DNA from: Blattamonas nauphoetae
Taxonomy: Eukaryota > Preaxostyla > Oxymonadida
Reading direction: 5' to 3'
Assembly: GCA_033064195.1 (NCBI GenBank)
Contig: JARBJD010000012.1
Location: 62,001 to 126,000, forward strand
DNA: 64,000 nt
Below are positions 35,401 through 43,299 of this stretch, piece by piece; within the stretch, counting starts at the first letter, position 1; each line of letters begins with the position of its first letter. The notes beneath the pieces are model-generated. The model did no database searches and was not told the DNA's origin. It saw nothing but the letters and a program-made list of their open reading frames with translations. The position numbers were made by a program, and so were the translations under genes.

Positions 35401-37640
35401 GATTTGAATGAGTCCGAGTCCTTCGCACTCCAAATCCCCAAACTGGATGCGGAAGATGTGAGCGCTGTGAGGAGGAGTGAGTTTATTTCAGTGAGTGCCA
35501 TTTGACAGTCTGCTTTCAATTTCTCTTTCGACTGAATGTATCCATCAAGAAGAGTGGCGTTCTGGAGAGAATGGATGTACAGATCGTTCACACACGTCGC
35601 TGCAACGTTTGAGTAAAACGTGATCCTGCCGAGTGAGAGAAGAGTGCTCTGTGTGTCCAGAGAATGTTGAATTTGGACAGCAGAGATGGCGAGGAGCGCG
35701 ATGGTGAAGATGAGAATCACGAGACCCGCTATCATCAGAATGGCCTTGCGCTTCATGCGTGGTCTGATGTAATTGTTGATTGAGACCGATTTGAGCACGT
35801 TCATAAACTTCTTCCTCGCTTCCTCCTGCGATATCTCTGGATTTATTTCTTGGTCTTCGTCTCCATCCTTCGTCGAGTCTTTCTTCATCTTTCTCGCCTT
35901 CTCGTTCTGCGACTCCCGAATAAGCTCCACAACCTTCAGTATCAGGTTGGTGCAGTCGGTGTCCCGAAACACGCAATCCTGCAGCTGTGCCCACAACACA
36001 TACAACTCCACCTGAGTCGGGTTCTGAAGAAGCTGTCGGATGAGTGTGACATTAGCTCGAAGTCCGGTGTCTACGCTGGTCTTCATGTGGTGATAAACAC
36101 GGGGAAGAGAATATGTCTTTCGGGCGAGCTGGGAATAACACATGTTCGCAGATTGGACGGCGGAAAGAACTTGTTTCTCGATCGAAAGTGATGAGCGAGT
36201 TCTTTCGACAATGGACCCATCAATCGATCCATCAAAACTGTCTTCACTAACACTTTGGAAGAGTGTGTTTTGGCGTTGATCCATTTGTAATGGTTTGAGC
36301 TCCTTCGTCAGTGAAAATGTGAGCCATTGTCCGAAGAGACTAGGAAACTTTGTCGATGCCTGGCGGAGATATTTGATTGCAGTTGTGTGATTTTTGGCAA
36401 AGGACGTCTCAAAAAGCGCAGCGCAAATGAGAAGGCGAGAATCTGACAAATCACCGTTCGTCTGGTGTTGGTAGACTCGCTGAGAGAAATGAAGCAGTTT
36501 GGTGTTATGTCGAGCCTTTGGATGATACATAAAGCGTAGAGATGCCTCTATCTGCCAGGAGGATGTATATTTGCGAATTAACGGTCGTTCTTCAGGTTGT
36601 TCCTTTTGTTGTTCTGAAATGTCGTTCGGACCGGTGTTCCTGTCACTGCTTAAGATTTGAACTGTGTGGAAATCGGATCTTTCATGCTTTGACAGTCGAG
36701 GGCAAATAAAATTGGGAGGTTTGCAAACATGGAAAGAGAAGTATCGCCGATGAACGAAGATCAAAGAAAGAACTACAGCAACGCATACTCCAACGAAATA
36801 AACAATCCAAAAAGTGATTCTACCTACAAGAGAAAATGAAGTAGTGTAAGTTTCAGGGTTGCTATTGAGATACGATATGAGTCCAGCGATGGATGTGACG
36901 AAAAGAGCTGAATAGAACGCCACAACAATTTGGTTGGTAATATGATGATAGTAAGGGATAAAATGCGAGTAGAGGAGAGTCAGCAAGAGTGAACAGACAG
37001 AAAATATGATTACAGGAAGGAGGGTGTTATCTGGGAAGAGATGGATGAGCATCGTGATGGTCAGGAGACAGAGGTGTTGAAAAGCTGGGATAGATAAAGA
37101 CCGAGTAGTGAAGAATCCTCTATGTTTCATATGAGGAGATGGAAGGAAGCTCACAACATCCAATGAGAAGCCCAGAAAGATGATGACGACCACAACTGCC
37201 GCGATAAAGAAGAATAAGTTCAATCCAGAGAAGCATTCACGTAATGGATCAAATATATATGTTCCACTCCGATCGCAGAGCAATGGACCAACAAGGGAGC
37301 CGAGAGTCGCAGGTGAGAATGTGAGGCAGATTGTGATGATGGAATAGCGAAGACCAGACCGAACTGAAAGGTTTATAGGCTTGGAAATACGTTCAAAGAC
37401 CGATAACGCAATTGCTACTCCGAAGAGTGCAAGAACAACGAGTGACAAAGAAATGAAAATTGGGAGTACATATGTGTAACCCTTCATGAGAACAGAATGT
37501 ACTGTCAAAAAACCGAATGCTGTGTTCAGCACCTTCGGTTTTTCAAGTGGCCAGATGGTATTTTGAAAGAGAAGGGAAACTGTTTGAACTGCGAGGATAA
37601 CGAAGGTGAACCACGAGAAGAAGGGGTTGTTTTGACGGTC
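32499..37640 (-). CDS. Giant multi-pass membrane protein, TmcB-like
   Basis: The main exon encodes about 1713 residues. It opens with about seven hydrophobic segments in the first 270 residues, then a soluble region with TPR-like helices (HFSQRVYQHQTNGDL, LLICAALFETSFAKNH). Further single membrane segments follow near AILMIAGLVILIFTIALLAI, ITAIICFGAMIISIVVIVAF, ILFVLLIVCGGIGFILAGFF and VLSMFVCGFVFQLLFLLLVM. The layout resembles the tiny-macrocysts (TmcB/TmcC) family expanded in some protists (tentative). An internal segment is an acidic Ser/Asp tract followed by a Lys/His-rich tract (HKHKRHKHKSKHRH), an unusual insertion. The exon extends upstream of its first ATG to an acceptor at 37641. The 5' exons are not resolved; candidates lie at about 37685-37990. 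Confidence 0.6.
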   Translation of the reverse strand, partial: DRQNNPFFSWFTFVILAVQTVSLLFQNTIWPLEKPKVLNTAFGFLTVHSVLMKGYTYVLPIFISLSLVVLALFGVAIALSVFERISKPINLSVRSGLRYSIITICLTFSPATLGSLVGPLLCDRSGTYIFDPLRECFSGLNLFFFIAAVVVVIIFLGFSLDVVSFLPSPHMKHRGFFTTRSLSIPAFQHLCLLTITMLIHLFPDNTLLPVIIFSVCSLLLTLLYSHFIPYYHHITNQIVVAFYSALFVTSIAGLISYLNSNPETYTTSFSLVGRITFWIVYFVGVCVAVVLSLIFVHRRYFSFHVCKPPNFICPRLSKHERSDFHTVQILSSDRNTGPNDISEQQKEQPEERPLIRKYTSSWQIEASLRFMYHPKARHNTKLLHFSQRVYQHQTNGDLSDSRLLICAALFETSFAKNHTTAIKYLRQASTKFPSLFGQWLTFSLTKELKPLQMDQRQNTLFQSVSEDSFDGSIDGSIVERTRSSLSIEKQVLSAVQSANMCYSQLARKTYSLPRVYHHMKTSVDTGLRANVTLIRQLLQNPTQVELYVLWAQLQDCVFRDTDCTNLILKVVELIRESQNEKARKMKKDSTKDGDEDQEINPEISQEEARKKFMNVLKSVSINNYIRPRMKRKAILMIAGLVILIFTIALLAISAVQIQHSLDTQSTLLSLGRITFYSNVAATCVNDLYIHSLQNATLLDGYIQSKEKLKADCQMALTEINSLLLTALTSSASSLGIWSAKDSDSFKSEKVGFNMIQIQPNHAGRFDFKEEMVGLLDMVGQVVSSVEFLITSDYNNSSMSSNSDFSSLTPHIPLQSQHSRPHSLSSNVFTPTNLAVQLSTEMAFVLLNVPFGLTESAKYFMHRKVLQDNRSTDNLTITAIICFGAMIISIVVIVAFLCIVTCHMKAERKSVVIGMLSVDKEALQKHVTWTETWNEKDAKDKDNPFPIIRPPQTPIPGAQDEGKTIHVLPLTPITPTIYPAASFTHSEDPVTVAEEDTLDLVQKVLREIDEHEPEPVPNSNDSKETKEEAVEMVEEQSTPEKHKTHKKHRKNRRKKHRRKDESDQSNEFDLSERWKRKEEESTSSSSSDSSSDDSSSDTDSETDESNAESNSESTSSDSSADRRRRRKHKHKRHKHKSKHRHSKHKHKRSHKKDKHKHRNSTKSEVKPNTVDSNHWSDQKGTKEELPAILHQNPQPFSPVNFPQSIFNQQQSPIDPNQLLLQFATPLQQQTSYSPGNTLMSTVTTMDHLILAQNPINQDSVTTSQTEWSLKSTQPLLSNVQTTPDDDEEEKAKKRAEDELAFRQSMVFPQLNMDALDLSMSDELWGSLLERVDHLFKMQISSQRDVSRASPDDQMFGANWLFGILFVLLIVCGGIGFILAGFFVLRHAVHDAAAPTFIVALRNAAAFQMLYLSQQMVYGRSPLLDSPKSRGMNSTNVIGLSHSTNPVTNSTNHFTTDQASLFQLSVRMLEYFRSLNYVAIFGFEFGTISDTGLVHDSVVDSLQVPRMRGQFPNADKICLDTQSCLLYDEDNCVEGRMVGIGSVYYGLDNLIDTLITATSLLLGFDDPNTTTSHNSFHLDWRSQYYGQLYTIMTQDGRDGLDRYLGACVDGTITSLKSTRTFVLSMFVCGFVFQLLFLLLVMCGLVQKIDSEHQITMGMASFVGRTGKKTAIGQSKMGGWRSKGNLQAKDDDSHSIASTHSEELSVSEGSGDDDNG

Positions 37641-38224
37641 CTACGAGGGAAGAATTGTTGAATATGAGATATTATTATAGTGATAAGATGGATATGTTGC
37701 AGTTTTGTGCCATATGTGAGGGTTACGGATCAGAGAAGAATTGTTTGAGCAGAAACAGGTTTAATTGGGTGAAAATATCAATGAGAATGGAAAAATGAAC
37801 GAAAAATTGAGTTTCAAACATTTGTAATCCCAAATGCAAATGTAAAAAATCTGAAATAGTGAAGAGGAGATGGAGAGATGAAACTGATGAAATATGAGAT
37901 ATACGGTTTATAAAGACGATTTAAATGAAGATTTCCTTCAATCCCATTGAGTATTGAGGAGGGATTTGAAGTATCTTTCACTTCATTGTGAGTCATTCAC
38001 ATCCTTCTAAAGAATGGGCTCAATTCTCTGGAAAGTCCATCGAGAAGGAAAATTTGAATAAAAAAATGAAAAAATGATTTACAATGAGAAACCCCTTGTC
38101 TGGGTATGATGTGATGAATAATAAATGAAAAAAGACGAATATATCAAGACGAAAGTTTCCTGATAGAGAGCAGAAGGATGGTGTCTCTGAAAATAAAAAT
38201 AAATCGCGTCCAGAATAAAAAAGA
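37641..38224. other. Probable 5' exons of the TmcB-like gene, then intergenic AT-rich DNA
   Basis: On the minus strand a frame beginning with an ATG near 37996 reads MTHNEVKDTSNPSSILN and can pass through a candidate intron (GTCTTT to TTTCAG). It continues into a hydrophobic stretch with IDIFTQLNLFLLKQFF before 37700. I could not make the last junction to 37640 phase-correct, so it is a suggestion. From about 38000 to 38224 I see only AT-rich 3' flank of the next gene. Confidence 0.35.
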
Positions 38225-41200
38225 CTATGAAGTGGAGTTGGGTTGAGGAGATTGACTGGAGGAAGCTTGAGACTGGTTGGGGAGTTGAGCTGCTTGTCCT
38301 TGTTCCATGACCGCCTTCGTCTGCTCCAACACAAGCAGCAGCATCGCCTTTTGCAGGTCGTCCTGTGTCTGAGCTTGCTTCTTCTTTTTCTTTTTCGGAG
38401 CACTCGGGGCAACCTCTGGGGTGACTGGGACTTGTGCTGGCTCGCGATCTCTCTCTCTGTCTCTGTCTCGATCGCGATCGCTCGGACGATCTCTTTCACG
38501 ATCATGATCGCTTGGCCGATCTCTGTCTCGTTCTCTTTCTCGATCACGATCACGATCGCTAGGTCGATCTCTGTCTCTTTCTCTTTCTCTATCGCGATCA
38601 CTCGGTCGATCTCTATCCCTCTCCCGATCCCGATCCGAGCCTCGCTCTCTGTCTCTGTAAGGATCCCTGTCTCTCTCCCTGTCGTAGTCTCTGTCTCGAT
38701 CCTTCTCTCGATCACGATCCTTCTCCCTGTCGCGATCCTTCTCCCTGTCGCGATCCTTCTCCCTGTCGCGATCCTTCTCCCTGTCGCGATCCTTCTCCCT
38801 GTCGCGATCCTTCTCCCTGTCGCGATCCTTCTCCCTGTCGCGATCCTTCTCCCTGTCGCGATCCTTCTCCCTGTCGCGATCCTTCTCCCTGTCGCGATCC
38901 TTCTCCCTGTCGCGATCCTTCTCCCTGTCGCGATCCTTCTCCCTGTCGCGATCCTTCTCCCTGTCGCGATCCTTCTCCCTGTCGCGATCCTTCTCCCTGT
39001 CGCGATCCTTCTCCCTGTCGCGATCCTTCTCCCTGTCGCGATCTCTGTCTCTATAAATATCTCTGTCTCTGTCCCGATCCCTCTCTCTTTCCCTCTCTCT
39101 GTCACGTTCGTAGTCGCGATCATAAGTAGATCGAGAATGTTCTCGGCCATGATACGACCCCGATCCAGAATCTTTTGTTCGAGACGAGCTCGATGTGACT
39201 GACGATGTGTCGCGATTGTTCCGACTCGATTTCTGCGATGGAAGGAGTTTCGTTTTGCTTGCTTTGGAGTGGTCGTTCTTTCTGGATGTTGAATGATCGG
39301 ATGAACGTGTCATTTCCGTGCCTGAATCGTCCTCCGCGCAATAACAGCACAAGAACTTCTTCATCTTCTTCGGCTTCTTTGGCTTCTCCGCAAGATGTTC
39401 CGAGTTCTGCGGAGGCGGTGACCGTTTCCTCGACGTCGTGCCTTGACTTCGAGTGGGCGTGTGTCTGTCGTGGCTTAACTCGCCTGGAGACGGTGGTCGT
39501 GAATCTCTCCGATCGTATCGCGGCTTTGCTTCAACAGGCGAGCCTTCCCGCGGACCAGAGCGAGCGGGTGATGCCGACTTTGCTGGTGGCGCGGCTGTTT
39601 GGCCATCGCGGAGTTCCTGGTTGAGGAGATCGAAGGAGGGGACTGGGATGTTGTAGTGGGATGGAGCGTTGAGGTAGGTTTGCGCAGCTTGTGTTGCGAT
39701 GTGAGCAGGAGTGATCCGAGAATCGGTGCTGAGAAGGAGAGCAATCTTTGTTGCCATGTCGTTCACATTCGACCCCGAATTTGTGCTGACGACTGATGGA
39801 GTTGGCTGTGGTTCCTGCCGCTGAGTGTATCCCATCTCAGGCGCTCTGTGCGCATTCCACTTCTGCTCCTGTTCAGCCATGTAATCCAGTTGAGCAAAAG
39901 TGTTTGTGGGAGAAGGAGGGTTGAAGTCGCTTCCAGTTGGGTTTGGCTGATACTGCTGGTAGTCGTAACCCTGCCGTGCCGCATACTGTTGTTCTCGAGA
40001 ATACGTCGCTTGTGGATAAGCACTCTGCGACAGCGCGTATTGTTGTGGGAGGGGGCGTGCTTGGTTCATCTGACTCTGACCGTACGACGGATGCCAGCTC
40101 CTCTGCCCCCACCCTGGCCCCTCAAACGAGGAGTACACGCTCTCTCCGGGAGACGACGGGCCGAGGAGTGAGCGGGCAGTGCGTTTGGGTGCTGGGGGAG
40201 GAGCTGGCTGGAGGATCTCCATGAGCATCATGTCCAGCTCTGATTCCGATTCGATCGGTGCTTCGCGAAGGAAAGCAACTTTGTGATCGATGTGGGCGCG
40301 GAACGCTTTCTCTGCGAAGATCACAGTCTCACACATCACAGCCTGGATGTTGGCCTCGAAGTTCATCCGCGGGATGTGCATCGTGAACTGTGGTTCCGTT
40401 GCAAAGTACCGGCCAAGGCAGGTGAAGTCCTTCATCTCGGCAAACTCGAAGGCATCTCGCACGTCGTCGAACACTACTCCGACAGTGTGTGTTGTCTCAC
40501 CCAGCGAATTAGCTCGTTGTGTGCCTCGGACTTTCCCAACATATTTGATGGTTGACTGAACACCAGAAGCATCCGATTTCCCTTCAGTTCGATAATTCTG
40601 GAGGGATTGCGTGAGGAATGTGTATGTTGGGCCAGAAAGGTAATTTTCTGGGACCTCCTGGAGATGGACGAGCTCTGTGCAGAATTGAGAGCGATCGGGG
40701 AACTGCACGTTGACCTCAGCGATGGCGAGCGGATTGTTGTTCTGCACAATGTCGATCAATTTGTAGATTTTGGCGGAGGAGAGCAACTTTGCCTTTCCGC
40801 TTCGAGCTCGCTCGTCCTCCTCTTGCAAGAAACTGACCAGATGGGACCTGTCGCGCATGAGAAGGAGGACTTGTTGGGTTGTCGCGATTGAATAGAAGAA
40901 AATGAGGACAGCGTCGGTTTCCCGTCTCCAGCGCATGTCAACCAGCCAGATTTCTGACTGGGGCTCGGATGGGGTGTCTGAAATGTAACTTGCATCGGAA
41001 ACTCGACTGTCGTACTCCTCTTGCCCTTTCTTCCCAGATTGATCATCATCAGTTGTGGCTTGTTCAACCGGAGACCGTGAAATGGTTGGAGTCGGGAGAG
41101 TGAGTTCGCCTGATTGGAGTTCGTCGATTGATGGTTGTTTCGGGCTGCTTTGACTGTTTTCCTCATCTTGAACAGATTCTAACACTTCTTTGCTCTGGTT

Positions 41201-42496
41201 TTGAGAATTCTTGCTGCTGACAGAATTGTCTTCGTTTTCTTCACTAAGATCGCTAAGTGTTGTCGGAAGATGGTTCAATTTACGCTGAGTAGACCGACTG
41301 GTGTTGCACAGAGGTGTGAATTGTGGTGTTTTGTCTGTTGTCGTCTGCGGTTTCCGTTTCTGGCTTACAAGTGTGATAAGATCGAGAATTTCTTGATCTG
41401 TCAGAGATTTTGGAATTTGTCTCCAATGCAGGCATCGAGAAGTCGATGCTTTCTTGATGAAAGGAAGTTCTTGTGGAAGATTTGGATTGGTGGGGAAATA
41501 TGGAACTATGCGCTTACCCACCTCATGTTCAGCTTGGCGTTCAGAGACAGGGAAGATGTTCACCGAAATTTCCTTATTCTGTTCAAGGACAGTAAAGTGG
41601 GGGGCTGAAGCGAATGGTTCGAACCCTTCTTCGAAAAACATTGATCTGCCAAGCTGGTGAGGGGCCTGTGGTTGATAAGGCTTTTGATGAGGGATGGGAC
41701 GGAATTTGATTGGGTCGTTGATCGTCATAATGGATTGTGTTGGAGAGTATTGAAGACTGGCTTCGTGTAGAGACGGGAGATGATTTTGAGTGTGTGCCAG
41801 GTTTTGAGGGAGTTGACGATTATGTTGGGGTGGTTGTATTGCTGTTGGCGTTGGATCTGCAAGAGAATTATAGGCCGTGCGAGGAGGCGTATCCGGAAGA
41901 TCTTTTCCGAAATCGGCTGGTTGACGTGGGTCAACAGAATAAGTCGGTGATTGTGGTGGACCCTCGGGTGGCAATAAAGACGTCAGTTTGTTCATCGGAG
42001 CGCCAGCGTACGTTTGTGAGAGTGAGTTTGATTCATTCGGTTGATGTTTTGCGCCAACCATATAACTTTGTGAGAGATATTGTGCCTGATGAGGAGGTGC
42101 AGTGTCTCCACCAAATGCATCGCTGTACACACTCATGCTATCATCGTAATCGTACTGGAAATTTTGGAGAGGCCTACCTCCAGTCTGTGACGAAAACAAC
42201 TGTGGCTGATTCTGTGGTGGTTGTATCATATCTTGAGGCTGAGACCCACCACCAAATAAAAGGCCAGACTTGGGTTGTGGAGGAGGGTCATCAGATGAAA
42301 AGAGAAGTGTGGCTGGTTGTTTCGGGCCTTGTGGTGGGATCGGTGCAAAGAGAGATGAATTTCCGGGGGGAGGATTTGACTGTTGAGGGGGGGTTGAATC
42401 TCCGAACAAGGCTGATGGTTTGCGTGGGGGAGCTTTATGGGGAGAGGGTGATCCATTGTCAGAAGATCTCCCTGCCTTCTTATTCTGCGGGGACAT
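38225..42496 (-). CDS. Large protein with Asp-Arg-Glu-Lys tandem repeats, function unknown
   Basis: The frame from the ATG at 42496 encodes 1423 residues beginning MSPQNKKAGRSSD. Residues 1-300 are Pro/Gln/Ser-rich. A folded-looking section at about 320-780 includes a strand-helix region around SEIWLVDMRWRRETDAVLIF and FDDVRDAFEFAEMKDF, which I cannot assign. After another Pro/Gln-rich part, the C-terminus has a long run of alternating Asp, Arg, Glu and Lys, then a Lys run and a short hydrophobic helix (QKAMLLLVLEQTKAVMEQ). Arg/Asp-alternating tails occur in RNA-processing proteins, but that is not enough to assign a role. The frame is open a further 81 bases upstream, but CACCAG before the chosen ATG and the overlap with the next gene favour 42496. 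Confidence 0.6.
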   Translation of the reverse strand: MSPQNKKAGRSSDNGSPSPHKAPPRKPSALFGDSTPPQQSNPPPGNSSLFAPIPPQGPKQPATLLFSSDDPPPQPKSGLLFGGGSQPQDMIQPPQNQPQLFSSQTGGRPLQNFQYDYDDSMSVYSDAFGGDTAPPHQAQYLSQSYMVGAKHQPNESNSLSQTYAGAPMNKLTSLLPPEGPPQSPTYSVDPRQPADFGKDLPDTPPRTAYNSLADPTPTAIQPPQHNRQLPQNLAHTQNHLPSLHEASLQYSPTQSIMTINDPIKFRPIPHQKPYQPQAPHQLGRSMFFEEGFEPFASAPHFTVLEQNKEISVNIFPVSERQAEHEVGKRIVPYFPTNPNLPQELPFIKKASTSRCLHWRQIPKSLTDQEILDLITLVSQKRKPQTTTDKTPQFTPLCNTSRSTQRKLNHLPTTLSDLSEENEDNSVSSKNSQNQSKEVLESVQDEENSQSSPKQPSIDELQSGELTLPTPTISRSPVEQATTDDDQSGKKGQEEYDSRVSDASYISDTPSEPQSEIWLVDMRWRRETDAVLIFFYSIATTQQVLLLMRDRSHLVSFLQEEDERARSGKAKLLSSAKIYKLIDIVQNNNPLAIAEVNVQFPDRSQFCTELVHLQEVPENYLSGPTYTFLTQSLQNYRTEGKSDASGVQSTIKYVGKVRGTQRANSLGETTHTVGVVFDDVRDAFEFAEMKDFTCLGRYFATEPQFTMHIPRMNFEANIQAVMCETVIFAEKAFRAHIDHKVAFLREAPIESESELDMMLMEILQPAPPPAPKRTARSLLGPSSPGESVYSSFEGPGWGQRSWHPSYGQSQMNQARPLPQQYALSQSAYPQATYSREQQYAARQGYDYQQYQPNPTGSDFNPPSPTNTFAQLDYMAEQEQKWNAHRAPEMGYTQRQEPQPTPSVVSTNSGSNVNDMATKIALLLSTDSRITPAHIATQAAQTYLNAPSHYNIPVPSFDLLNQELRDGQTAAPPAKSASPARSGPREGSPVEAKPRYDRRDSRPPSPGELSHDRHTPTRSQGTTSRKRSPPPQNSEHLAEKPKKPKKMKKFLCCYCAEDDSGTEMTRSSDHSTSRKNDHSKASKTKLLPSQKSSRNNRDTSSVTSSSSRTKDSGSGSYHGREHSRSTYDRDYERDRERERERDRDRDRDIYRDRDRDREKDRDREKDRDREKDRDREKDRDREKDRDREKDRDREKDRDREKDRDREKDRDREKDRDREKDRDREKDRDREKDRDREKDRDREKDRDREKDRDREKDRDREKDRDREKDRDRDYDRERDRDPYRDRERGSDRDRERDRDRPSDRDRERERDRDRPSDRDRDRERERDRDRPSDHDRERDRPSDRDRDRDRERDREPAQVPVTPEVAPSAPKKKKKKQAQTQDDLQKAMLLLVLEQTKAVMEQGQAAQLPNQSQASSSQSPQPNSTS
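38716..39041. repeat. Perfect 18-base tandem array inside a coding region
   Basis: About 18 essentially identical copies of the unit GATCCTTCTCCCTGTCGC lie head to tail. On the minus strand they encode the six-residue repeat DREKDR. The flanking sequence on both sides has the same six-base rhythm (Asp-Arg dipeptides) but is diverged. Perfect identity points to recent expansion. Length variation would be in frame. Confidence 0.95.
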
Positions 42497-42522
42497 CTGG
42501 TGAGTCGTTTGGACTGTGGAAA

Positions 42523-43255
42523 TCATGACAATAAGAATGGCAAACGGAATTCGAGAGATTGCTTGAGGATGGTGCAATCTTGTTTGAGAGTAGATTCATT
42601 TGATGGGATTTCTAGGACGAAATCATCAAAAGTGGATGTTGTAAATGATCTGATAAATGAATCTGTGAGCGAATCTGACTGTTGTAGCTCTAATAAAGCT
42701 GTGAAAAAATAGGGGGAGAGACCAGGAAGATATGCCCGGAGAATTGTAATCAGCGTCTTGAACATTGCCATATCGCTCTGAATGTTCTTCAACAACATCG
42801 AGTTTATCGCATGAAACCAGTCCCGATCCAAAGTTTCTTCGATGATGGCTATTTCTAAAAATGGCATGAAAAAAGAAGATGACTCACCAGATGGTTTATA
42901 TTTCTGCATATTCATAAGAGATGACTTGATTTGGTACATAGGATATCTTGAAGGAAACTTTGTGACTTCTGCAGCTTGTTTGAAGAGCTCAGTTTTGCTG
43001 AGTGTCGAAATTCGCGAAAAAATGAAAATTCAGGGAACAAGGAAAAACAAACTTATTCATGTCGATGATGTTGATGGAAAAGGAAGGTGAAGGAGGAAGT
43101 TGAAAGCCTAGGGAATGATGATCTTGATGGAGAAGATGGCCCATGACAGGTGTTATCTCCGCAATGATCCGTACAATTCTTTTCAAACGGTTTCCAAAAT
43201 GAATGAAATGATAGTGATTGACAGTAATCCAAACAATACGTGAATGAAGCTGCAT
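42523..43255 (-). CDS. Uncharacterised protein, 212 residues, three exons
   Basis: Three exons (43255-43053, 42997-42888, 42848-42523) join in frame to 212 residues starting MQLHSRIVWITVNHYHF. The introns start GTTTGT and GTGAGT. The protein is predicted mostly helical and includes AIIEETLDRDWFHAINSMLL and FKTLITILRAYLPGLSPYFF, but I do not recognise a family. There is no signal peptide. It ends 26 bases before the next minus-strand start codon. It is divergent from the GNL3-like gene with 44 bases between start codons. Confidence 0.55.
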
Positions 43256-43299
43256 TTCACCCACGATTAATCTTTCTTCGCATGATTTTGGCCCACAAG
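43256..43299. promoter_or_regulatory. 44-base divergent intergenic region
   Basis: Only 44 bases separate the start codons of the minus-strand unknown gene and the plus-strand GNL3-like gene. Any core promoter must be shared or lie inside the neighbouring coding sequence. No TATA box is evident. Confidence 0.4.

Noticed and set aside
38020-39150. Minus-strand frame with a Gly-Arg-Arg-Ile-Ala-Thr repeat
   Set aside because: It is the same tandem array in another frame. The longer frame 38225-42496 explains the region and has non-repetitive coding on both sides.
38243-39202. Long plus-strand open frame with a repeated Leu-Leu-Pro-Val-Ala-Ile pattern
   Set aside because: It is the antisense reading of the 18-base tandem array in the minus-strand gene. 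A stop-free shadow is expected from such a repeat, and the flanks do not look coding.
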